From: Mesorhizobium sp. M2A.F.Ca.ET.046.03.2.1 | Lineage (GTDB): Bacteria > Pseudomonadota > Alphaproteobacteria > Rhizobiales > Rhizobiaceae | Direction: 5' to 3' | Assembly (NCBI RefSeq): GCF_003952425.1 | Contig: NZ_CP034449.1 | Coordinates: 496,001 to 560,000 of the forward strand | DNA: 64,000 bases | In this document: piece after piece, positions 56,051 through 64,000 of the stretch | Layout of the letters: each line of letters begins with the position of its first letter | Numbering within the stretch: the first letter of the stretch is position 1 | Made by a program: the position numbers and the translations under genes | The notes under the pieces: model-generated | The model's input: the letters and a program-made list of their open reading frames with translations, nothing else | The model's database searches: none | What the model was told of the DNA's origin: nothing

Positions 56051-57856
56051 ATGATCGAACAGCTTCGAGCCCCCAGAGGCGCTTATTTCTTCCGACGCCG
56101 CGCCAGGATAACAAACGAGGCGATTCGGACCCTTTTCGTTCAATTACAGCGCGAGACGGTGAACCCTTCCAGGCCCATCTTTCGGGTAGAGCGTGCAAAA
56201 TTTGGCGATGCGCGCTATTCGGCGATCTGCTTTTCTTACGAACGCCCCGTATCGTTTCTCGAAGGCGGAGCGACGGACCGAGTTCATGGTTTCCTTCTAC
56301 TTGTTGAAAAGGACGAGATAGTCGCGCTTTTCAAGTCGGCGCTGGATCTGACAGGCAGCTTCAGACGAGCCTATCTCGACCCTATCGGTCGATCGCGGGT
56401 CGAGCGAGCGATCGCGCGACACGACGCGGTCTTCGAGAGGCTCAGCCTGCGCAATATGACAACCTCGCGCTTCGCATTGCGATCGAAGACACTCGAGGCG
56501 CGCGACCTTGAAAATGCCATCGCGGCCTCTAGCGCATCGCGCTATATCCCCCAAGGGTATCGGGTTCGCCGTCCCGACGGGAGCTACTCGGCGACGCCGA
56601 GTACAGGAAGGATCGCAATTCGTGCGGACAAGGCGGATTACAGTGCGATCGTCGAATGGGCTTGCCAGATCATCGAACTTCTCAAGGATGACAATGGTGA
56701 GACATCTGCCTTCATCCGCAACTTCGCGCGCTTTGTAGATCTTTCACTAATTAGTGCCGACGTTTTCCCCACGTTTTTTGCAGTCGATACGATGGCGCTG
56801 GCTGACGCGATATTCGAGGCAGAGGAGCCTATCCGCTTAGTGCGGCAGGTCGGAGAGACATGGCAGCAGCTATCGAAATCAGAGATCGATGCGATTATCG
56901 CCGACCTCGATCAGCCGTTGGACATAGTGGTCGATGGTTCAAGCCTCGTTATATTCGACAAGGATCAGGCCATCGGCTCGCTGAAAATGGGCAAAACGCG
57001 CATCGCCCTTAGGCAGTTGGAAAGGCTGCCGATTGCCGACGTTTTTGTCGAAGATGCCGCGCTGGCGCTGGGCGCGGATCCAAATCGTGTGCTGCTGGCT
57101 CACCATCTCGACGCTGAGGATATGTTCACCATTCTCTTCAGCGATCTAACTTTGGCGTATGTCGATGGTTCGATGTTCCGAGATGACGCATTGGTCGGCG
57201 GCGGTACAGCCTTTATGCGCCATCTGCTTCCCATAAACGAGCTCGCGACCGCAACGAGCGAAAAAGGCGAATTTGCTGCGGGCCAGGGCGACTTCGCACA
57301 AGGATCCGTGTTCCGCGTCGTCGTCGACCATGTTGCGAGCGACGATGTGCTTATCTGCGACGATCTTGGCGATGAATGGGCCGACTTCATCGGTGTGTCG
57401 ACTCAGACCGCACCTGCGATGATCAGCTTCTATCATGCGAAGCACGGTAGCCGCTCACTTAGCGCATCGATGTTTCACGATGCGATTGGCCAGGGGATTA
57501 AGAATCTCGGCCGTCTTACACTCGCTGGCGACATGATGGTCGCAAAATACGAGAGCTGGGAAGACGTCTATCGCAATGGCGGTGCCGAGACCGCTATAAG
57601 CCGATACATGCGAGGGGGCGATCGCGCCGATGTTGAAAGCAAGATTGGCGACGCCGCCGGCGCGCCGGACGTGCTGCGACGGGTATTCATCGTCACGTCC
57701 TCTCTAAGCCGCACGGACGTTGCAGAATGCTTTGCGCGCGCAGCTAACGGCCAGCCTCTGCGGCCCAACTTTGTGCAACTCTATTGGATTCTCACAGGCT
57801 TCTTTTCAGCATGCACTGAGATAGGAGCGATTGGCTACATCGTCTGTCAGCCGTAG
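56051..57856 (+). CDS. Unrecognised 601-residue protein, possible nuclease-like C-terminus
   Basis: ATG 56051 with the coding signal starting at once. Residues 1-200 include a basic stretch and RNMTTSRFALRSKTLEARDLENAI; the middle is mixed. Near residue 430-480, VDHVASDDVLICDDLGDEWADFI is followed by ISFYHAKHGS: an acidic pair before a strand ending in a lysine. That arrangement resembles the degenerate PD-(D/E)XK ending CDD...ADF...HCK found in several defence-associated proteins. No ATPase or membrane segment is seen. Given its neighbours it is probably a defence protein, but I cannot name the family. Confidence 0.6.
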   Translation: MIEQLRAPRGAYFFRRRARITNEAIRTLFVQLQRETVNPSRPIFRVERAKFGDARYSAICFSYERPVSFLEGGATDRVHGFLLLVEKDEIVALFKSALDLTGSFRRAYLDPIGRSRVERAIARHDAVFERLSLRNMTTSRFALRSKTLEARDLENAIAASSASRYIPQGYRVRRPDGSYSATPSTGRIAIRADKADYSAIVEWACQIIELLKDDNGETSAFIRNFARFVDLSLISADVFPTFFAVDTMALADAIFEAEEPIRLVRQVGETWQQLSKSEIDAIIADLDQPLDIVVDGSSLVIFDKDQAIGSLKMGKTRIALRQLERLPIADVFVEDAALALGADPNRVLLAHHLDAEDMFTILFSDLTLAYVDGSMFRDDALVGGGTAFMRHLLPINELATATSEKGEFAAGQGDFAQGSVFRVVVDHVASDDVLICDDLGDEWADFIGVSTQTAPAMISFYHAKHGSRSLSASMFHDAIGQGIKNLGRLTLAGDMMVAKYESWEDVYRNGGAETAISRYMRGGDRADVESKIGDAAGAPDVLRRVFIVTSSLSRTDVAECFARAANGQPLRPNFVQLYWILTGFFSACTEIGAIGYIVCQP

Positions 57857-57981
57857 AAGATCGAGCAATACGTGCGGCACTAGGATATCGATAAGAGCAA
57901 GACTGTGGTTGCGACACTCGAGGCGGCTGCCGTAGCCAGGTCTGAGATCCTCTTGGGGCCTAAGTTTTGGTTGGATTCTCA

Positions 57982-59223
57982 TCACGGGATCTGACGCGAT
58001 GGTCGATGCAATTTGACGACGCCGAATGGCAACTTGATCTGCTCGTGATTGTCGGCGATCCAGCGCATCTGATCGGCGCTAAGACGGTCCGAGGAGGACT
58101 TGACCTCCACGAAGAGATAATCCTCACCGCGCCAAAGCAACAGGTCGGGCCATCCCAGGTAGTGGTTCCAATAGTTGGCGACCAGATATCGCAGGATCGT
58201 CACGATCTTTTCGGGCGGAAGAAGCTCAATTAGCTTGCGAGCCCGATCAACATCCGCGTCGCGGTGCGCCCAAAGATATTGACGCAGCCGCCCGCTTGCT
58301 CCGCGCCAATAATCAAAAAGCTCCAGAAGATGACCACGCTGGGCGAATCCATCTGGCTTGAGAAAGAAATCGATATGCTCGTCGATCGCTTCCTTTCGAC
58401 GCCGTCCGTAAGCTGGTGTTCCGAAATCTTCGGGGAGCTGGATCCAGATCATCTCAGCCGGTATTCCGTTTTCGAACGCTGAGCGCGAACCAAACCCGGC
58501 CATCCGATTTCTTTCGTCCGATGGATGTTCAATCAACAGCCACATCATGACGGAAAACAGGGCATGCAATGGCACACTTTCCAACGCCATCGCAGTCCAG
58601 CCCTGCAATTCGTATTGCTTGGCCACGAATGCTTCAGGTGAGACAATTTCGCCTTCTAGCACTACCACTGCGCCCCTTTCCGCATTCTCCGCATAGGTCG
58701 GGTGAAATGACTGCACCTCAACTTTGTAGCGGGTAAGCACGTCCGCTTGGGAAGGCTCACGCATGTCGTAGAGCGGAGCTGTTTGATGAAGAGTTTTGAT
58801 TTCTTCGAGAACTTCGCGCTGGATGCGCTGACGCTCTGCTTTCGCCTCTGCCTCTAAGGCTTCGGGGTTCCCCTCTTCCCAATCGCCAAATCTCTCAGTC
58901 TCGCGAAAGAAGAGCTCGCGCCAGTAGAATCGCTTGATCTTACTGGACCGGCCATAGATCGCTGCGGCAGGGGCAGGCTGAAGGGGCAGCCCGCGACAGC
59001 GATTGCAGACAGCGGACTGAAAGCCGTGAGTGACTGATAGTCGCTTCTGCGACAGGAGCTCGACGCCTTCTTCTAGTTGATGCGCAAGAAAGCGTCGGCC
59101 AAAAGCTTCGTCGCATGCGCACATCATGACAGCATCGCAGCCAGCGCAGCGATATTTACGGATCAGCTCGTGTTCGTTGAGGCACGCGATGTTGGCGTGG
59201 AGACAGGTGCTGGCTTGGGTCAC
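57982..59223 (-). CDS. Zinc-binding protein with C-terminal VRR-NUC nuclease
   Basis: 413 residues. Paired cysteine motifs near the N-terminus (CAGCDAVMMCAC at about 26-37; VCNRCRG at about 70) suggest one or two zinc sites. The C-terminal 60 residues are a VRR-NUC domain: GWPDLLLWRG (Asp360), then LFVEVKSSSDRLSADQ (Glu373, Lys375). VRR-NUC nucleases act on structured DNA. The region between has no hit I recognise. The gene converges with 56051 and is divergent from the second STAND gene; a nuclease effector of a defence unit is plausible. Confidence 0.78.
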   Translation of the reverse strand: MTQASTCLHANIACLNEHELIRKYRCAGCDAVMMCACDEAFGRRFLAHQLEEGVELLSQKRLSVTHGFQSAVCNRCRGLPLQPAPAAAIYGRSSKIKRFYWRELFFRETERFGDWEEGNPEALEAEAKAERQRIQREVLEEIKTLHQTAPLYDMREPSQADVLTRYKVEVQSFHPTYAENAERGAVVVLEGEIVSPEAFVAKQYELQGWTAMALESVPLHALFSVMMWLLIEHPSDERNRMAGFGSRSAFENGIPAEMIWIQLPEDFGTPAYGRRRKEAIDEHIDFFLKPDGFAQRGHLLELFDYWRGASGRLRQYLWAHRDADVDRARKLIELLPPEKIVTILRYLVANYWNHYLGWPDLLLWRGEDYLFVEVKSSSDRLSADQMRWIADNHEQIKLPFGVVKLHRPSRQIP

Positions 59224-59489
59224 TGTCTCTTAGCTCCGTTGGGCAGATCAATGTGAATGAGATCGTGCTCTTCTAGTTACCCATGCGTACCCCAAAACAG
59301 CCGAAATTGCGTCAGTCGGCCGCTAGACGTCGATAACGAACGTCAACTGCGGACCCATAGGGCATCGATGTGCTGGAGCACAACAGATTTGTGGCCACGC
59401 AATCACAAGCTGTTGAAATAGTGCACGGCTGCCGGCCTGACTATCGTATTGCTCGACAACGCGAGGCATAAACGACCCGACAGTCAAAT

Positions 59490-62400
59490 GTGGTCGAGGG
59501 CGAAGTGAGCATAGCGACGGAAAGTGTCAGCGAGGCGGAAATCTCGCGAGAAATCGACCAGGATCGCCCCCTCAGCTATTTCGAGACCGAGCTTCCCGAC
59601 CTTCCGCTTACCCGATTGCAAGATCGTACGTTTGAGATCCTTGCTTACAGCCTGATACAAAAACAGATCGAGGAAGGCTCGACACCCTTCACCCGGGCAA
59701 CGCTGTTGCGAGATGGGGCGGACCAAGGACGCGATGTGCTTTTGTTGAAGGGCGAAGAAGTCCGAGGTGTCATTCAATGCAAGCGCTACGAAGATGCATT
59801 CAACCGTCCGTCCGTCCTTCGCGAGCTTTTACGATTCGCGATGCTTGCAGTTCGAGTTCAAGGCCTGGTCCCTAAAGCGGAGGATTTCAGCTATCAGCTG
59901 TGGACAGCTGGAAGCCTAACAGGACCAGCAATCAAGTTCTTTGACGCGCCAAAAACCTACATCAGCGACAACCGCAGCCAGCTGCTCCAAATGGCTGCAA
60001 ATGCGCGAAAGGGCGTCGCTGCGCTCGTTACCAGCAACTCGAAAGAGGCCGACGCTGAGAACGAAGCAGCGGTCGCCTTGATTTCGCAATTTGCATTTGA
60101 AGCTGTCGGCCCTGTCGATATCAAGTCGCGACTTGCCGACAACGAACAAATTCGGCGACGGTTTTTCCGTGGACCTGGCGATGCAAAAAGCCATGCCGTT
60201 GCAGGCGATATTGCTCGGCTTCTCAAAATGGCGCGGCAAGCGTTCCCGAGTGGTTTAGTAAACGCAAATCTGTATGTCGCTAGATCAGCTCTAACCGCGG
60301 AGTTCGAACGGTTCATGGCATCGCCGGCGCGTCTGTTTGCTGTCGTCGGCACATCAGGTCAGGGAAAATCGAGTTGGGCTCGCTGGGTTCGCGATAATCC
60401 CCCCTAGCGACGACGGTAGACATTGTGCGGGGCGAGGACATCAGGGACGGTCATCTGCATATTGTAGATACAATCGCTCATATGCTCGAAAGTCGCCAAC
60501 TTGGCCAACTAAGCGGCGTCCCACTTAAGCAGGGGATCTTCGATTGGATCAATGATTCAAGCCGACTTCTCATAATCGATGGCTTGGATCGCTCGCCGTC
60601 GCGGCGGCTGGACGACTGGTTAACGCACAGCTTCGCTATTGCAACGGGTGGTTCGACGCGCTTTGTGATCACGTCGCGTCAACTCACTTGGTCTATGATC
60701 TCTCCGGATATCACGGTGGACCCATCGCTGGTCCATATTCCCAAGTCCCAGTCTAACATCCGCTTTCCAGCGCTAGAGCTTGGCCCGCTCGACGAGCAGG
60801 AAATTGCTGCGACGTATCTAGCGTATGGACTACCGGCGCCTGCTCCTGGGGCGCGATCGTTCCGTACACCAGGCCTAATTGCCATGGAAGCCGGCGTGCG
60901 CCAGGGCAACAAGCATCTCGTCGGTACGCGGTTGGCGGTCCTGTTGGAGAGTTTGGACGAGCTTCAACGAGGGCTTTACCGCCAAAACAAGGTTGGCACG
61001 CAGCAGTTCAAACTTCTGACAGACAAGCTTGGCGATCTCCTCGTCGACAATGGCATGGGCCGTATCGATGCTCCCGTCTTTCGTGCTGGCTCTCCAGAGC
61101 TGGTCCCTGCCCTAGACGCCGCAATCGACTCAGGTTTTGCGTCAGAGGAAGACGAAACGATTCGTGTTGAACCCGACGACCTTATTGAGTTCCTCATGGC
61201 ACGCCGGCTCAACCCCGCGGGTGCCCGAAAATTGGTGGACCAAATCAGCTCTGATCTTGCGATCGGAGCTGCAGCCCTATCGGCCGCGCGCCTTGAGGCA
61301 TCTGGTGCAAATGAGGTGAGAGGCGCAATCCATGCGCTGCGTGATGGTGCGGATTTCAGGAGCGCGTCTCTGGCTGCAGCAGCGCGTGCGGTCACCGAGC
61401 TCAAGAGCCCCGATCTTGCTCGTGAGCTAGCTAGCGCGCTGCTCGACGATTGGGATGGCTTGAATTTCTTGCTCTCCCTTTCGCCGCTCGTACCTATGCT
61501 CGACGAAATCGCCCTTCCCCCGCTCGAACGCCTAAAATTGGCGATGAGGCTGGCCCCTAGCGAAGACGTTTCCGACTGGCGCGGAAAATACTTCTACGAC
61601 GATGACTTGGTCCAGTCGCGACGGATCACAGGTTTTGGTCATGCCGCGGCTCGCGCCATTGCCGCAGACCCCAGGGCAGCGCTTAACTACCTGATCCAGC
61701 TGTTCGATGACGCGACTCTCACCGATTCCCCGATCGACGACTACGAATCCGTGGAATCAGGCCTTCTTTATCTCGCTATCTCTGGAGCACCGGATGACGC
61801 TGCAGCCATTGGCTGGCGCCGCCGCGATAGTTCTGACTGGCTTTTAGACCGTGTTGCCAGTGTCGAGCCGGACTCAATGGCACGCCTCCTTGGTTCGATC
61901 ACCAATTCATCAGCTGATCGAACAGACGCGGCCGAGCGACTTTGGTCACTAGTCAAGCAGGTGCCACGGCCTACTCGCAACGACGAGGCCTTTGGGCGCA
62001 GTCTGGCCTCGTCGGCGGATAACCTCCTTCATCAACTCGACGATGAGCCGACGATCGTGCGCATGCTCATCACAAAGCTCTTGGCGACATCCGACCCCGA
62101 CTGCGAGAATCGGCTCTCAGCGCTTTGGGAGCATGTCGACGACGAAGCCTTCTGGCATGGGCTAAGGGTATTGCCCCGCCAAAAGATCTCTCTTCTGAGG
62201 CAACGCTTCAGCCCTGCCGAGCTCAGCCGCTCATCGTCTAACTTGCTTGAGATGATGCCTGCTGGTCTTTTTGAGATCGACGAATGGAGTGACGTGACAG
62301 AGGTGCTCCGCGACGCGGCTTCATCTGGACTCGGGGTCTCTGCTTCACTTGCCCTTGAGACGCTCCTCTATAGAGGTGCGGCTTTAGGTATGCTTCAACC

Positions 62401-62782
62401 GCTGATGCCGTTGGCGCGTGAATTCGCCAGTTCCAAACAGGCAAATGCACGTCGACCCATTATTTATTTTGCTGGTGGTTCCACGCTGGTCAACGTAAAG
62501 CCCGAAAGCCATTCTGCTCGCGATGAGTTGCTCGGCATTTTGGTCGAGCATGAAGATGGCGAGAACCTCAGCCCGCTGATATGGAAGCTGGCGCAAAGTG
62601 CGCCGATCTTCCCCTCCGCCATGATGCGCCTGACGCATTTGTGCAATAGCTACGGCGTCGAAAGGATCGATCGATTCTTAGTCAAGTTCCAGATACCTGA
62701 ACGCGCCGGATTCGCGGCCCTTCGTTCTCAGCTCCTGAGGATACCTGAAGCCAAGAGGCCACAACTAACTTCGCTCGAATGA
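59490..62782 (+). pseudogene. STAND NTPase with Mrr-like nuclease domain, broken by a frameshift
   Basis: The first frame (59490, GTG) gives 305 residues: an Mrr-like nuclease (GADQGRDVLLLKG with Asp82; VIQCKRYEDAF with Gln96/Lys98) and the start of an ATPase with Walker A GTSGQGKS (287-294). It ends at TAG 60405-60407 right after CCCCCC. The rest (785 residues from 60425: LLIIDGLDRSPSRR as Walker B, RFVITSRQL, then long helical repeats) is one frame away. Adding one C to the C6 tract at 60399-60404 gives one protein of about 1097 residues. The plan resembles Avs proteins with an Mrr-type effector. It may be inactivated, phase-variable or a base-call error. Start choice is uncertain. Confidence 0.75.
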
Positions 62783-63151
62783 TGTGCTGCATGCGCCGCG
62801 GATGCCGCTGGCAGTGGCTGGGATGATTGTAACACTCCAACACAGTCGGTCGTGAAGGCAGTCCTGACCACTGGAGCGGCTAATGCCGCAGCCGGCGTTG
62901 ATGGATCTCGCAGGCTGGCCTGCCCATAGCGCCACAATCCCGGATATCGGCCTGCATGCCTCGGACGGCTCTTTTTGCTTCGGGCATCTTAACTGGCGGA
63001 CGGTACGGAGAGGACCGATGGGCCTTAAGTACTCAATCCATGCTAGACAATGCTGCTTCTTAGTGTGAGCGGAATGTTGCTTTCCAATGACAGACCAAGC
63101 TACGCTCGCTCTATTCGGCGGATTCGTCGGCCTTTTGGGGTGGAGGGGTGA
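62783..63151. other. Intergenic region before the radical SAM gene
   Basis: 369 bases with no gene I can support. A 36-codon frame starting at 63087 overlaps the next gene and reads LALFGGFVGLLGW, which may be chance. A GGAGGGG just before 63152 is the probable ribosome binding site of the radical SAM gene. Confidence 0.5.
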
Positions 63152-64000
63152 TTGGTTAAACTTCGTATGGCCGGCAAGAATTTGCCGGCAGTTTTGAGGG
63201 ATGTCGTTGACTACAGAAAATCAGGCTTGAGCCTGAATCACGTCGTAGGCTGCCCCCTGGACTGCGGTTATTGCGTGCGACATTTGTTCGATAATTACGA
63301 CATGAAGAAACCGCACCTTGTCATGTCAGACCACGATGCGGTCGAAACATTGGTGGCCCACTGGGCTTTTCGAGCAGACACTACGCCGGTTCAGATCTTC
63401 AACAGAGCGACCGACCCCTTTCTGACTGGGGTCAAAGATCACCTCTTTGCTTGCCTCGAGGCGTTAGATGCCAGGGGCCTGTCCAACCCTGTGCTGGTAA
63501 TCACACGCTGGCATATCGCACCAGACGATGTCGCTCGACTTGAACGTCTATCCAACCTGCGTGTGACTGTCCTGATCACTTGGTCCGGCATTGATGACCA
63601 ACGCATAGAACCCGTCGACAGCGCAATCGCTGAGCGGTCGTTAGCCACCCTTGCCAACCATAAGACGCGAACTAAGTCGGTCCTCTATTGGAGACCATTG
63701 ATAGCGGGAATAAACGACACCGATCGGCATCTGCGCCGCGCAAGTGAGTTAGCCGAAATGGCAGATGCCACCGCCTTTACCGGCCTTTTCTATAGAGAGC
63801 AGATAAGAGCCCACTTTGAGGCCGCAGGCGTGCCCGAAATGTATGACACCATTGCACGCCGCAAGATCTTACCGCGAGAATTGGAGCTGAAGTTGATCGC
63901 CGCCTTCGGAGTGCGGCCCTTGTTCCGAAAGACTTCATGTGCAGTCGCATTCGCCCATGGCACCGCGGACTACAATGGCCATTTTGGCATTCGAGAAGTT
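63152..64000 (+). CDS. Radical SAM protein (3' end outside window)
   Basis: The frame is open to the window edge (283 residues visible). The iron-sulfur motif is CPLDCGYC (Cys34, Cys38, Cys41, C-x3-C-x2-C), preceded by GLSLNHVVG as in spore-photoproduct-lyase-like and related radical SAM enzymes. TTG at 63152 has a strong Shine-Dalgarno sequence just upstream; the ATG at 63167 is too far from it. The chain continues as a barrel (VQIFNRATDPF, VLVITRWHIAP). The reaction is not identified. Its place at the end of the defence cluster may be incidental or functional. Confidence 0.75.
   Translation, partial: MVKLRMAGKNLPAVLRDVVDYRKSGLSLNHVVGCPLDCGYCVRHLFDNYDMKKPHLVMSDHDAVETLVAHWAFRADTTPVQIFNRATDPFLTGVKDHLFACLEALDARGLSNPVLVITRWHIAPDDVARLERLSNLRVTVLITWSGIDDQRIEPVDSAIAERSLATLANHKTRTKSVLYWRPLIAGINDTDRHLRRASELAEMADATAFTGLFYREQIRAHFEAAGVPEMYDTIARRKILPRELELKLIAAFGVRPLFRKTSCAVAFAHGTADYNGHFGIREV

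Noticed and set aside
62883..63068. A 61-residue frame before the radical SAM gene
   Set aside because: No ribosome binding site, no motif and an atypical composition.
63152..64000. Prokaryotic viperin
   Set aside because: The cysteine motif context CPLDCGYC and the following residues are not viperin-like, and no nucleotide kinase is seen.
30008..64000. Complete integrative conjugative element
   Set aside because: No relaxase, coupling protein or type IV secretion genes are visible in this window; only the integrase end can be claimed.

Overview
The window is about 62-63% GC chromosomal DNA of a Rhizobiales alphaproteobacterium, most likely Mesorhizobium or a close relative. This is inferred from the biotin transporter BioY, the dispersed palindromic repeats typical of rhizobial genomes, DUF1499 and DUF427 proteins, the GDP-rhamnose genes and the codon usage; no 16S gene is present to prove it.

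Positions 1-30,000 are core genome dominated by surface polysaccharide genes. A gtr-type glycosylation cluster (2-3147: GtrB end, a WxcM-type acetyltransferase/ketoisomerase fusion, GtrA, GtrII-like transferase) is followed by a frameshifted methyltransferase and a sulfotransferase-like gene. On the minus strand lies a tightly overlapping operon, rfbA-rfbC-rfbB-rfbD (dTDP-L-rhamnose), ending in a 1632-residue protein that fuses a sulfotransferase-like domain, coiled coil, WbsX-like domain, GT4 and GT2 (5329-13717). Housekeeping genes follow: bioY, an MBL-fold hydrolase, a DUF1499 protein, an acyl-CoA ligase, a DUF427 gene with a frameshift, a polysaccharide deacetylase, two tandem GT9 glycosyltransferases and pyruvate phosphate dikinase. 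A GDP-6-deoxyhexose set (phosphomannomutase, gmd, rmd-like) reaches to 29,779.

At 30,008 sits tRNA-Gln(TTG), followed at once by a tyrosine integrase. From there to the end of the window the DNA reads as an integrated genomic island whose far end is not visible. Its first part (32-38 kb) is a DNA-transaction set: a DnaX-like clamp loader ATPase, a 152-residue protein, a divergently transcribed three-domain sliding-clamp-like protein, an ArdC-type antirestriction protein behind a perfect hairpin that covers its ribosome binding site, and a stand-alone ATP-dependent DNA ligase. The middle (38-45 kb) holds a PD-(D/E)XK nuclease-like protein, two small XRE regulators, a DUF3560 protein and an orphan adenine-methylase-like gene.

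The last part (45-64 kb) is a defence island. It has a complete four-gene type II CBASS operon (CD-NTase, Cap2 E1-E2, Cap3 JAB protease, Cap5 HNH-SAVED nuclease), a decayed reverse transcriptase, two large STAND-type NTPases with different N-terminal nuclease domains (Cap4/DUF4297-like at 51,510-55,511; Mrr-like at 59,490-62,782, the latter broken by a one-base shift in a C6 tract), an unrecognised 601-residue protein, a zinc-finger plus VRR-NUC nuclease, and the start of a radical SAM gene. The best candidates for undescribed biology are the clamp-loader/clamp pair and the cluster between 51.5 and 63 kb.
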